Assembly: GCA_949775045.1 (NCBI GenBank)
Contig: OX459105.1
Location: 1,631,368 to 1,695,367 of the forward strand
Reading direction: 5' to 3'
Length of the DNA: 64,000 nt
Source: Metridium senile
Lineage: Eukaryota > Cnidaria > Anthozoa > Actiniaria > Metridiidae
The notes beneath the pieces are model-generated. The model searched no databases and had not been told where the DNA came from. It was given only the letters and a program-made list of their open reading frames with translations. How positions within the stretch are numbered: the stretch's first letter is position 1; every line of letters starts with the position of its first letter. Below, piece after piece: positions 24,340-36,145 of this stretch. The position numbers were made by a program, and so were the translations under genes.

Positions 24340-24640
24340 TTGTCGGCTAAAGCTCGAAACGTCAGTAAAGTGAAGTCAACATTTTTTACGGTGTTACAGA
24401 TTTCATTCTATTACCTATCATTTATATCAAACACCGACGCAGCCTTAGCCACGCAGGCTAACGCAGCCTATACTAGTTTACTCGCTAGTTTCTATTTCTA
24501 TTTTTTACGGTGTTACAAATTTCATTCTATTACCTATCGTTTATATCAAACACCGACGCAGCCTATACTAGTTTACTCACTAGTTTCTATTTCTATTTTT
24601 TACGGTGTGACAAATTTCATTCTATTACCTATCGTCTAAA
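24340..24640 (+). repeat. Tandem repeat with GCTCGAAACGTC motif, family C
   Basis: Starts with GGCTAAAGCTCGAAACGTCA and continues as about three imperfect units ending ATCAAACACCGACGCAGCCT and ACTAGTTTACTCGCTAGTTT. The same modules recur at 35835-35890 and, inverted, at 54690-54915 and partly 49215-49360. Likely a dispersed element with a variable tandem core. Confidence 0.7.
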
Positions 24641-24830
24641 ACATTAGATGACGCCAGCTAATGAACTTGAAAGATCACGCAGAGATTTATGGTCCATAAA
24701 AAAACTATTCTAAAATACATCGGATTGATTTTATAATGTTGTATCGATTTAGACCTTCGCCATGGGGTATGTCATTGGTATTCACGGTAGCAGGATGTGT
24801 GGCCTATTACACCATCGTAGCTTGACCTGA

Positions 24831-24863
24831 CATCATCATCATTATTATTATTATGTATGTTTT

Positions 24864-24931
<68 letters not shown>

Positions 24932-25262
24932 TATCATTATTATTATCATCATCATTATCATCATCATTATTATTATTATCACCATTATCATTATTATTAT
25001 CATCATCATTATCATCACCATTATTATTATTATTATCGTCATTATTATCACCATCATCATCATCATCATCATTATCATCATTATTATTATTATCATCATC
25101 TTTATCATCATTATCATAATTATTATTATCATCATCATCATTATTATCATTATCATCATCATCATTATTATTATCATCATTATCGTCATTTTTACCATTA
25201 TTATCATTATCAGCATCAATATTATTTGCATTATACGATTGTTTGTCGTCGTCATCATTACT
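24831..25262 (+). repeat. ATC/ATT microsatellite
   Basis: About 430 bases of CAT then mixed CAT/TAT trinucleotide repeat, open in several frames on both strands with poly-His, poly-Ser, poly-Met or poly-Asp translations. No gene. Confidence 0.9.
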
Positions 25263-25624
25263 GATAATCAAAATCTTCATCAAAACTATCATCAATATTT
25301 TAATAGTATTAATACGAATGATCATGCAAAAGTTGCAGTGTCAGCCGAACACTGAAACATAAGAGAATGCAATTGTGCATTATTCCATTGTTATAGTTTA
25401 CTCGTGATGGGAGTTGCTCTGCCTCCCAAGAAGGCAACACTCGGAATGCAGACAAAATGCTCTTTAAGATTAGCTATTGTTCTTGCTGATTGTGTCTGCA
25501 GTTTTGATGCATCAAGATAAGACGGCTAAATCTGTTCGCCCTGCTACTTAGGAATTATGGGTACATATCTAAACCGACAAACAATTGATTTGTTTCGAAA
25601 CACCTTAAATATAAATACATCTAT

Positions 25625-25925
25625 TTCAAAAAGGTTGTCCAAGGAGATATGTCATTCCCTGACGGATAGGAATTATAGGCATACATCTATTTCCAAAAGG
25701 TAATGATCAAAGTCGATAGGCAATTCCAAGATGGAAAGGAATTATGGCGGACATACACTCTTTTTCAAAAAGGTTGTCCAAGGCGATAGGTTATTCCAAA
25801 ACAGAAAGGAATTATAAACATACACCTATTTCAAAAAGGTTGTCCAAGGCGATAGGTCATTCCAAGATCGAAAGGAACTATAGACATACACCTATTTCAA
25901 AAAAGTTGTCCAGAGTAAATTTAAA
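25625..25925 (-). repeat. 66-bp minisatellite, family A, reverse copy block
   Basis: Four to five units of the family seen at 16419-16655, here in the opposite orientation (AGGAATTATAGACATACACC, TATTTCAAAAAGGTTGTCCA, AGGCGATAGGTCATTCCAAG). Confidence 0.8.
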
Positions 25926-26354
25926 TGTATTTTAAGCGATACATGGTTTTCGTGCTTTGCTTGGAATTCGTGAGTACCTTGACAGCAAATCAAGACTTAG
26001 CCTGTGAAAATACGCCATTTGTCAAATAGTGCAGCGGCCGTGCTAGCCAATGTGAAAATGTTTTGAGCCGATATTAAGATATTTATAATTTTTCCTTATA
26101 TCACCTTCGACAAATTCTTTCGCATTTTTCACCTCCGACAGTGCTAAACAAATGTGCTATTTTAGAATATGATGTTCCAGAAACGAAATGAAATATGCAT
26201 GGGAATTCGATTGTGCAATGTAGTGGGACAAGGTCAAATGGGAACGCGTTGGATCTTGTACTTCGGCATCAAAAAATGTCCATCAGATAAAAATGAGATA
26301 TCATAAACACTTTCGTTTTGATACTTAAACCTGTGAGCTTGTAATTTATTTTGG

Positions 26355-27240
26355 CCTTGAAAGAATGGTCAATGTAATAGTTAGTAGTAGACTCTAAACA
26401 CATTGTTTTCTTGTGCTCTTTATCAACTAGTACATGCAAACTAAATAGTCATTTTTCCTCGTGAAAGAATTATAGTCAATGTAATAGTTAGTAGTACACT
26501 CTAAACACGTTGTTTTCTTGTGTTCTTTATCAACTAGTACAAACTAAATATTCATTTTTCCTCGTGAAAGAAAAGTTAATGTAATAGTTAGTAGTACACT
26601 CTAAACACATTGTTTTCTTGTGTTCTTTATCAACTAGTACAAACTAAATATTCATTTTTCCTCGTGAAAGAAAAGTTAATGTAATAGTTAGTAGTACACT
26701 CTAAACACATTGTTTTCTTGTGTTCTTTATCAACTAGTACAAACTAAATAGTCATTTTTCCTCGTTAAAGAATAGTCAAGGTAATAGTTAGTAGTAGACT
26801 CTAAACACATTGTTTTCTTGTGTTTTTTTTTTATCAACTAGTGCAAACTAAATGGTCAGTTTTCCTCGTGAAAGAATAGTCAATGTAATAGTTAGTAGTA
26901 GACTCTAAACACATTGTTTTCTTGTGTTCTTTATCAACTAGTACAAACTAACTAGTCATTTTTCCTCTTGAAAGAATAGTCAATGTAATAGTTAGTAGTA
27001 GACTCTAAACACATTGTTTTCTTGTGTTCTTTATTAACAAGTACAAACTAAATAGTCATTTTTCCTCGTAAAAGAATAGTCCGCAATGTTATACCATTTT
27101 GCACTAGCAGCATTTCACTTGCATGATGTAACGACTAGTAGGCTGCTAGTAGTTAGTAGTAGACTCTATTATAAAAACATTGTTTTCTTTTGTTCTTTAT
27201 CAACTAATACACATTAAATGGTTATTTTTCTTGCAATGTA
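26355..27240 (+). repeat. 100-bp minisatellite array
   Basis: About seven copies of a unit close to 100 bp, core AATGTAATAGTTAGTAGTAG then CACATTGTTTTCTTGTGTTC, plus a degenerate copy at 27140-27240. Copies differ by small indels (an extended T run near 26823). Confidence 0.88.
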
Positions 27241-27704
27241 TATGAAATAGTAGTTTCTTTTGCATTTATTAAACTATTACAAACTATTAGAGTGAGCTCT
27301 TTTGGTTTGTAAAATTTTCCTACATTTTCCATGGCATGCAATCACTTGGCTATGTCAGTGACGATCAATGTCAAGTGCCCGGATGTCCGGTTTGTGCTTA
27401 TCCCGTATACCGGACATATCAGTGAAAAATAATCCCGGCACGAACAATGTCGTATTTCCCGTATTATGTAAACTCATGATTTTCTATAGCAGATATTGTA
27501 ATTGGAATATATATCAAAGTGATTGTTAAGTATGGAAAAAAAGGCAAAATGGAAAATCTTGATCATGCGTGTGTTTTGTGAAATTTAGCTAGATTCGGGT
27601 ATTAACCCTAGGGTGCCTTACAGCATTTAACGAAAATCACGAAATATAGTACAGACATGCAACAAAACTATATCACTAAATTATAACAATAAACATATTG
27701 TTAC

Positions 27705-27917
27705 AGTGAGGACACTGGAACTGTGAACACTTTCACTTTTTTGTTACTTTTTTTTTACCTACATCCCTTGAGCGAATAGATTAGAAATATGATTCATTAT
27801 GAACACTTAGTGTATTTGAACTCACTGCTTCATTTTTAGAGGTTTTGAAGCAGTAGAAGGTTCAGAAAATAATAACATGAAAAAAGTCAAGTGTTCACGG
27901 TTCGAGTATCCTCACTG
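27705..27917. mobile_element. 213-bp MITE with CAGTG ends, TA target site
   Basis: TIRs CAGTGAGGACACTGGAACTG and its complement at the right (end TCCTCACTG), flanked on both sides by TA. CAGTG termini with a TA duplication fit the pogo/Tigger branch of Tc1/mariner; this family call is inference. Confidence 0.75.
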
Positions 27918-27939
27918 TAAATTTTATCTTATTTCGTGG

Positions 27940-28310
27940 ATGAAATGTTTGCGCTCTATTCCACAGTAGCAATTTGATTCTATTTCATGGATATAGTGTT
28001 TGTGCTCTTTTCCACAGTAGCAATTTAATTCTATTTCATGGATATAGTGTTTGTGCTCTATTCTACAGTAGGAATTTAATTCTATTTCATGGATATAGTG
28101 TTTGTGCTCTATTCTACAGTAGGAATTTAATTCTATTTCATGGATATAGTGTTTGTGCTCTATTCTACAGTAGCAATTTGATTCTATTTTATGGATATAG
28201 TGTTTGTGCTCTATTCCACAGTAGCAATTTAATTCTATTTCATGGATATAGTGTTTGTGCTCTATTCTACAGTAGCAATTTGATTCTATTTCATGCGTAT
28301 AGTGTTTGCG
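27940..28310 (+). repeat. 51-bp minisatellite, family B, second block
   Basis: Seven copies of the unit found at 23010-23375. The frame is open through 28465 and gives a 17-residue repeat (LILFHGYSVCALFYSRN). There is no codon-level constraint that I can see, so I do not call a gene. Confidence 0.85.
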
Positions 28311-28723
28311 TTAGCTTTGACGAAGAGGTGACAAAATGTACACTTAGAAAATATGTACATCAATGTACATGTAATACTGTTTTTCGTCGATCATCTGGTA
28401 TTACATTGTATCAAGTGTACGTGAGGGATGGGTTGGAGGCTGGGGCAAAGGTGGAGCTAGTTTAGGTACCACTTACTTATATTGAACATAACAATGTCGC
28501 CATTCCTGATCTTACGTTGACTGCCCCTTAACCTTTCTTTTTTACTTACACAATCTAATTCTTATCCTTCCCTGTATGCATTAATTATTTCGCACTTTCT
28601 CCCTCTCACTAGTATACCTTCGATAATTTCCCCTTCTCTCTACTAGCCTGGCCTCTTTTCATTTTCTTCTTTGCCTCCCATTTTCTCCCCTTGCTTTTTC
28701 TTCTTTTTCCTTGTGTTCTTATT

Positions 28724-28935
28724 GAGGGGGCTTAAGGGTTTGAAGTGATGCGGTTTAGCGTTAATTTTGGTGCATTTTTTTTTAATATGCCGGTTTTCTC
28801 ATTTATATCTACGGTTTTGCGGTTTTATAAATCTTGCAGTTGCGGTTTTTAGCAAATTATGGTGCGATTGTGCGGTTTTTGTCGATTTCTAAGTGCGGTT
28901 TTGCGGTTTCCAATCCCCCCTCCTTACGCCCCCTC
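28724..28935. mobile_element. 212-bp MITE, GAGGGGG ends, 6-bp target duplication (copy 1)
   Basis: Ends GAGGGGGCTTAAGGG and CCTTACGCCCCCTC. Flanks are CTTATT at 28718-28723 and CTTATT at 28936-28941. The interior is dominated by repeated GCGGTTTT on the plus strand. Copy 2 is inverted at 29611-29816. Confidence 0.85.
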
Positions 28936-29610
28936 CTTATTGATTTGAACCTATCGTATCAAAGATATACCTATTGTTCTGTTGAAATCTCAACCTGTTA
29001 AAAAAATCTCGCGCGCTAATCGATCAAAGTCTTTTGTTACTTCTCACCTATACAATACCATATATGGTAATGGCTTTGTTTTCAAGATTGCATACGGTAT
29101 TTCTGATACGTTGCCTCCCCTCTAATTTTCTTTCTCTCCTACTTTATATTAAATACTAAAAGAACTTCTAGTTACACAATTTAAAACAATTAAATACAAG
29201 CGAAAACATTTAGTCTCCATGATTTTTTTAAGTCAACAGCGGTGCATATTTTTTTTACTTTTTTTTGTAATTTTTTGTTGTTGTCACATTTGGTTGCTAA
29301 TATTTTTCCCCCCCAGAGATTTTACTGTACGATGTTTTGCTCAGAGGCGCTGCAGGATATATTTTTCAAAATCTTCCAACCCCCCTCCCATCCTCCCCCG
29401 CGAAAGTTAAATAGTCCGTCCGCTCCTAAAACAACTTGTTTTGTTCAGTAGGTGTCGTGAATGGGCTACGTGATTCTGACCTTGCCGAGACCATGCAGAG
29501 CGCGCGTGCCTGGAAATGTAATCTTTTTGTTTACATTATTTCCAGCATACATGCTGCACGTGTCACGTATATATCTCACTCGCGTATCGTCCACGCGTAA
29601 TACCTATATA

Positions 29611-29816
29611 GAGGGGGCGTAAGGGGGGTTTGAAACCGCAAAACCGCACTAAAAAAATCGACAAAAACGGCACAATCGCTTCAAATTTGCTAAAAACCGC
29701 AACTGTAAGATTTGTAAAACCGCAAAACCGCAGATATAAACGAAAATAACTGCAAAACCGCACTGAAAATAATGCGAAACCGCATCATCCCCGACCCCTT
29801 ATAATTACACCTCCTC
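29611..29816. mobile_element. 206-bp MITE, GAGGGGG ends, 6-bp target duplication (copy 2)
   Basis: Same family as 28724-28935 in reverse orientation, with AAAACCGC motifs on the plus strand. Starts GAGGGGGCGTAAGGGGGG, ends TACACCTCCTC. Flanked by TATATA at 29605-29610 and 29817-29822. Confidence 0.8.
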
Positions 29817-30036
29817 TATATATACTAGAAACCAACTTCATTTTTTGAAATTTGAACAACTGAAATTTGCTACCGAAACTTCCACTTGGAAATCAAGTCT
29901 TGTTTGCAACAGAAATATGTGAGGAGTGATTTATGAAAAATATTTAGAGGTAGAGGTAGTGAGTGTGAGTGCCAGCAGAAGAATAACCACTATGCATGTG
30001 GATATCTGCTGTTGTGACTGATATTAATCATTTATT

Positions 30037-30240
30037 TAGACTGCGAGCAGTTCCTACTTTTCCCTCCGAATTCAGAAAATTTTAACTTTAACAAAACGAG
30101 CGAGCGGGGATTTTTCCTCTCCCATCGCTCCTCCCCCTTTTCGCCCCCAATCCCCGCTCGTCCGTGTTTTATTTAAATGTTCATTTTTCTCTCGTTTTCC
30201 TCGGAATCTGGAGGGAAAAGAAGGGACTGTTCGCAGTCTA
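30037..30240. mobile_element. 204-bp MITE with 9-bp target duplication (Mutator-like)
   Basis: TIRs TAGACTGCGAGCAGTTCCTA and the complement of AGGGACTGTTCGCAGTCTA. Perfect 9-bp direct repeats TCATTTATT flank it (30028-30036 and 30241-30249). Nine-base duplications are typical of Mutator-like elements. The TIR resembles repeats I associate with coral genomes. Confidence 0.8.
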
Positions 30241-30249
30241 TCATTTATT

Positions 30250-31470
30250 TATTTATTTTTATTTATTTATTTATATGTTGTACCGAGACATAATCTCCCT
30301 CCACGCGTTGTAGGCTAGCTGGTGAAAATTAACTATATATAACGAAATTATACTAGCAGTACGAGCTGCACGCGAAGAACGCGTGGTAAGTAGTAGAAGT
30401 GAAATTTTGTTTACAATTTTTGGTAGTAGGTAAGTGCTATACACAAAACACGATCCCCTTGGTCGACACGCAGTACCTGGAAATGAATCCAACTAAACAT
30501 TGCTTGCATTAATTACGAATTACAGGAGAACGCGTGGTAATTTGCAGTACTCACATCTTCTTTTATATTTGGTATTAAACCGTGCGACACGAGACATGGC
30601 CTCTCTCGCGCGTGATCCACGCGTTGTGTCAACTGCACGGAAAATATCGCAGTCACGTTTGCTTTGCGAAAACATGTTTGTTTACATACAACATCTGACC
30701 TGGAAATGACTGCTTTGACTCGTCTCAATGTATCTGAAATTTCTTTTTTAGTGTAATATTCCGAATTGAAATACAGCAACCGATTTTGAATAATTAGATA
30801 TTTTCTTTCGCACTTAAAATTCATAGATTTCAATGAAAACAAAAAACTTTGATTGTTCCTGGTCAAAGTACTGCTTGGAAAAAGGCCAGGACAAGTGTCC
30901 AAAGTCCGTTTCTGGATAGTTCCAAAGAGCCCCTACTTTTCAACAGCTCTGAAGAAATGCGTGTTGATCTGTGGTTGTAACTACTCACACGTTCTAGCTC
31001 TCGCTTCTCGTTTCTCTCGTTTTCAACCCTTCGATCGATGGAACTTAAACTTCAACCCGTTTCCTCGGAGTTTTCGCGCAAAGTGCAGTCTCTGCGGAGA
31101 ATAAAGTGTGCATGTTCTGAACATGGCACCATTGTTTGCCAAATAACTATAATCTAATTAACCTTGACCAGTTAATTACCAGATTACAATGGCAATGCGC
31201 CAAAGTGGTTTGTAAACATCTTGTAATCCATGCTTAACAATGTTTTATGTCAAGACCACTCGTTGAGTTTTGCTATTTCAACACGAACTAGAACAATCGA
31301 CATCTGTGCCAGCAATTTGCTGTACCAGAGGTTATTTTCTACTTGCTTTAGCGTTTGATAAATATACGAATACTAGATAAAAAAACCTCTTGTTTCTAGA
31401 GTACAGTAAAGACAGCCTGACTGTCCGAATGGTTCAAACAGAAAATAATTGAATTGTATGCCGCAATATG
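30250..31470. other. Intergenic stretch, nothing firm
   Basis: Starts with a TTTA run (30250-30275). Repeated ACGCGTGG and ACCTGGAAATGA motifs occur between 29500 and 30720, suggesting decayed repeats. No supported exon. Confidence 0.5.
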
Positions 31471-31627
31471 ATAGAGACAATGCCATTATTGCCAGAAATC
31501 TATATTTGCGCAAAAATATCTTGAGTTTTGGTGCGGTATTTTTAGAATTAATTTAGTTCAAAAGAAAATTGTTTAAAATCTTTAGTGTTTTATGCCATAA
31601 TTTCGTCGAAAAACAGCGCAATAAGAT

Positions 31628-31775
31628 AATAGCTGTTATTACAGTTATATGCAAATGATTTCAAACAATGGATTCAAATCGAGGCTTTCGGGCAAACCCT
31701 ATTGTTTTCGCCCGAAAGCCTCGACTTCAACCCATTGTTCAAAATCATTTGCATATAACTGTAATAACAGCTATT
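31628..31775. repeat. Long hairpin (foldback), family D
   Basis: Near-perfect palindrome: left arm AATAGCTGTTATTACAGTTA, right arm ends CTGTAATAACAGCTATT, with a short loop near 31700. Direct copies of an AATATTTGCGCAAAAATATC block lie on both sides (about 31475-31590 and 31785-31905). A half copy sits in intron 7 of the lipid transfer gene. Confidence 0.85.
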
Positions 31776-32032
31776 GAAACCCCGCCATTATTACATTGCC
31801 CAAAATCAAAATTTGCGCAAAAATATCTCGAGTTTTGGTGAATTCGGTATTTGTAAAATTAATTTAATTCAAATTTAGAATTGTTTGAAATCTTCCACTT
31901 GATAGTTTTAGATATTTTGGTGTTTTAACTACAATCAAAACAAGTGCGCAATTTTCCAAAAATAATTGATGGTTCGAAAAGGTGTTTATGTGGCGTTGTT
32001 ATTCATTTTTCTTGCTTACTTTGAGTCAAAAA

Positions 32033-32724
32033 CTCAAGTATGTTAAGGCCTGGGTTTTTCGTTGTGAAAAGACCCCCCGCCAATAATTAAGATGTTGGCT
32101 TCGTACTTTCAAGATATTCGCTAGTTTTCAAAGAAAATCGCTGTGGATGTTAATATCAGAGTCCTTAATGTTTTAGTGCTGATTTTTACGAGGTCACGTG
32201 GTATATGACGTCATAATAGCAAGAAAATACTCAAAATTTATGCGGTCGTGAGTTTAAGATAAAGATAAAAACGAAAAGCCAAAAGTTGATAAGTAATAGA
32301 TGACAAATAATTTCACGTTTGGAGAACTTGAATTCGATAGCTTGGTAGAGAGATATAAGGGGATTTTGAATAAGAATTATGGTCACGTGACCTGTTTTAC
32401 AAAATATCTCCTTAACAGTAAGTGATAACCAGATTCTCCAAGCACAGTCCTGTAGAAACCTTGTAGAGAAGTACATTTAATGTATAAGTTTGTTTTACCT
32501 ATTCAAACTCGCGACCGCATTTTCAAAGGAAAAACGAAATCCCTTATCCATCTAAACTAGTCACGTGACCACCCTTAGATCAAAATTACAAATTAAGGAT
32601 GAGCAGTAGTCCGAGATATATTAATGTACCAAGTTTTATTAAAATCAGATGAGTTTTGTGGCAATGACAAATAAAAACGTTTTTTCGTGAAACACGGCTA
32701 AAACCAGGCCTTAACATACTTGAG
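32033..32724. mobile_element. 692-bp TIR element, AAGTATGTTAAGGCCTGG ends
   Basis: Left CTCAAGTATGTTAAGGCCTG and right the exact complement over 21 bases. TA next to TGTTAAGG on both sides could be the target duplication. A second inverted pair lies inside (ATTTATGCGGTCGTGAG at 32237, CTCGCGACCGCATTTTC at 32507). No transposase frame. Confidence 0.75.
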
Positions 32725-33469
32725 AAGGTTTTTCGTCTTTCTTGCTCTTCAAACTCTCCTCAAACTCTTGCTTAACAAACAGTTCATAGTTGAATCCAAA
32801 GCTTTAATTAGCGACATGCAAAATGCACGTGGGGAAATTTGTAAACAGCCAGCGTGCACGCAGGAATGTTGCATTTCACACTTTAATTAACACGTAAAAA
32901 GTTTTGTTTTTGAAAAACTGCTAAATCATGCATAATCTCGAAAATGCGATATTTATTTATTTTTAATTTAAATTTGTTGTTTATCAAGAAAACAGAATAT
33001 TGTAAATTGTGGAAGGGAGACCAATCCACAACGAAAAAGTATTCACAAATCATATCACAAAAATGTCCATGTCGAAATCAAAGTCATGCATGTTCAGATA
33101 ATTAATCGATAATAGTTCGCTAATGAATCGATATTAGATCGAATGCACGGAAACCCCGCTCTGATTATTGGTGCGTTAATCCAAAATGTCAACCCACGGG
33201 AATAAAAACAATACTATTAGCGTAACAATGAAACTGCGGATGATAGACTAGAAGTTCTTGATTATATATCTTGATAGTTGCTTAATTAGTGCAAAGGGGG
33301 TAAACCGTTTATAGTCTAGGGGCTGGTTCTCTCCCTCCCTCCGGCTGGTCCTTTGTCTTTTCTGTCGGGATAGCGCGGTTTGGGTTGAAATCTTCATCCT
33401 ACACGTTAAATTTGAATCTTTACAAATGTAATTCAGCCCTTGGGCTGCAAGATTTTTTTTTCTATTAAA

Positions 33470-33861
<392 letters not shown>

Positions 33862-33896
33862 TTTCACATTCCACGATGAATAACTTATTTTCCTTT

Positions 33897-34020
<124 letters not shown>

Positions 34021-34240
34021 ATCGATTCCATGCTTCAGCTTTATAGAATGTCTCGGGGGGATCGTCCCATTTTTTTATTTTTTTTATTTGATTTTAATTT
34101 TCATCGGGAGGTTGATAACTAGATATCAACCTGGATCAGTTCCTTTGTTAATTAGTTGAGTGAATAGGATAAAGAGCCGCTAATGAACAAAAGAAACTGA
34201 CTCAATGTTGATATAAGATTAGATTAAGTGCCTGAGTTAC

Positions 34241-34322
34241 CTCCAAAGTCATCACTGCTCTCAACTGGCCTGGATGTAGCGACAGCCAAAAAGCAGAGAA
34301 GCAACACCAAAGCAGTCTTCAT
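34241..34322 (-). CDS. Putative first exon of a secreted protein (signal peptide)
   Basis: Minus-strand ATG at 34322 in a good context (TTTTACAATGAAG) opens 27 codons: MKTALVLLLCFLAVATSR, then PVESSDDFG, ending GGAG|GTAACT in phase 1. Basic start, a hydrophobic core of about 12 residues and an A-T-S style cleavage site make a textbook signal peptide, directly followed by a splice donor. I found no second exon that I can defend at lower coordinates, so the product is unknown. It may be a live small secreted protein or an orphaned exon. A foldback element begins 19 bases upstream of the ATG. Confidence 0.45.
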
Positions 34323-34340
34323 TGTAAAACTCTACAGGCA

Positions 34341-34671
34341 TATACACCTATTTCAATTAACGTTGTCCATCTGGAATGGTTTATCTGAGACCGATAGGAA
34401 TTGTGGGAGCTCGTTAAACTGCAAATACACTATTATAATCACACTTGAATATTAATGTTTACTTCTGAAATACTGTTATCTGTTATTTCAAATACATTGT
34501 TTTAATCACACTTGAATGGTGCTGAATTACAGATAACAGTATTTCAGAAGTAAACATTAATATTCAAGCGTGATTACAATAATGCATTTGCAGTTTAACA
34601 AGCTCCCACCATTCCTATCGGTCTCAGATCAACCATTCCAGATGGACAACGTTAATTGAAATAGGTGTATA
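34341..34671. repeat. 331-bp foldback element, family F
   Basis: Left arm TATACACCTATTTCAATTAA matches the complement of the right end (GTTAATTGAAATAGGTGTAT). Arms continue through GAGACCGATAGGAATTG and AATATTAATGTTTACTTCTG. The outer arm shares the CACCTATTTCAA phrase with family A minisatellites. Confidence 0.85.
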
Positions 34672-34834
34672 CAAGGAAAAATCGTATTAGTAACATTTCA
34701 AATGAGACTTAAATTCGAGCACATACAGTGAAACCATTTAATGAAATAAAACCACTGAAATTGAAAATAGGATAACTATACGGCCTTTTAAAAACAAGTC
34801 AGATTTCAAAACATATCACAAGCACATTATAGGT

Positions 34835-35050
34835 ATAGCATTGGTGGCCTTGCGGTGAAAGTGCTATGCATATGGTCCAGGTTCGAGTCCCGGCTAGACA
34901 TAATCGCTCAAAAGATACAACCGTGATTAAAAAAGGCCTTTTTAGTACCTTCCAGTGTTACTGGAGGCGGCCTAAGCTGGTCACTTTGCCTTGTGCTTCT
35001 GAGTACTATTTCTCTATTATGACTAAAATAATCCTATAAAAATTGCGGAC
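34835..35050 (+). mobile_element. tRNA-type SINE, truncated
   Basis: A-box-like TGGTGGCCTTGCGG (34842-34855) and B-box GGTTCGAGTCCCG (34880-34892), followed by a unique-looking body and an A run near 35059. No clean cloverleaf, so it is not a functional tRNA gene. Confidence 0.6.
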
Positions 35051-35099
35051 AATGCTTTAAAAAAAAAAACTGTTTAACCATTCAATATTCACTGTTTTA

Positions 35100-36145
35100 C
35101 TAACCTGTATTCCCGTATATGTTTCTTTATTAGTCGTATTTGTCAACCATGCATGCAAAGCGTACTAAAGCCGGCCGTTCCCTCCTTGTGCCGGTATCCT
35201 TCTTGCTATCCTTCTATTTCATAATTGATTCCAGGAAACGTATTGCTAGGGACAACCGTTTTGAATGACGAGTAATATTCAGTCCTGAATAGCCTTGATT
35301 TCCAGCCAGACTAGATCACAACTAATTAAGAAGTTTTTTAACACGTCCAAACTGATTGATTAGTACCCTATTTAAAATTCTACACTCTGTTTAAGACAAT
35401 GTAATTTAGGCTAAAATTCATACCTTGTTTAAGACAGCAAAGTTCAGGCGCGGATCCATGATTTTGTGAAAGGGGCTGCCTGTTTTATGTAGCAACAATG
35501 ACTTTATATTAAAATCGTTTCTATTATTGCTGTACGAGTAGTTCATTTTTTTTCGAAAAGGAGGGGGTGAAATCAAGAATTTTGTATCTATTTTTTAGTC
35601 TCAATTTTATTTTATTTTCTATTACTATTTTATTTTATTTTTTTTTTCAAAAAGGAAGGGGTGTCAGCCTAATCACTCCCTCCTCCCCCCTGGATCCGCG
35701 CCTGAGGTCCATAATCTTTCCAGCAGGACATATCCCTATAGCAAATATGTAGTGCCAACAGGTGGGTTGAATATCATTTGCTGGTATCCATATATATACC
35801 TGGACAAGAATCTGGTACTTCTTTAGGAGTCATTTTTAAACACCCACGCAGCCTATACTAGTTTACTCGCTATTTTCTATTTCAAATATATGAACCTCTT
35901 TATATGAACCTCTTTATGATAACTTGACTTCATGCGAGTTTACTGTATGGCAACCAAATGATAAATAAAAGCAAACACCGCACACCGAATGCATTTACAT
36001 CACCGCAACACCGCACTTTGAGAACTTTTTCACCGCAACACCGCAAAAAATGTATTTTGGGGGGGAATAAATCCTTTAAAATGAAGTAAAGTCAATTCAA
36101 TGGCGGTGTTTAGAAGTTAATATCATTAATAACTATCAAACATAA
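35100..36145. other. Intergenic stretch with fragments of repeats
   Basis: Holds a fragment of family C (35835-35890) and an ACCGCA-rich patch (35970-36050: CACCGCAACACCGCA). No exon with splice support. Confidence 0.5.

Noticed and set aside
24851..25325. Long frames translating to poly-His, poly-Ser, poly-Asp/Asn or poly-Met
   Set aside because: They follow the ATC/ATT microsatellite in several frames and on both strands; the same holds for 289-579, 38805-39324, 44205-44618, 49801-50175 and 55444-55772.
27974..28465. 163-codon frame with 17-residue repeats
   Set aside because: Explained by the 51-bp minisatellite; the same unit in the other block is open in a different frame, so no coding constraint.
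24853..29816. CRISPR-like array among the tandem repeats
   Set aside because: Units are contiguous or vary without unique spacers of constant length, and the genome is eukaryotic.
30513..31104. Overlapping frames of 129 and 83 codons
   Set aside because: Opposite strands overlapping, no domain; the acceptor-like TTATTCTCCGCAG near 31100 on the minus strand leads to a stop after 14 codons.
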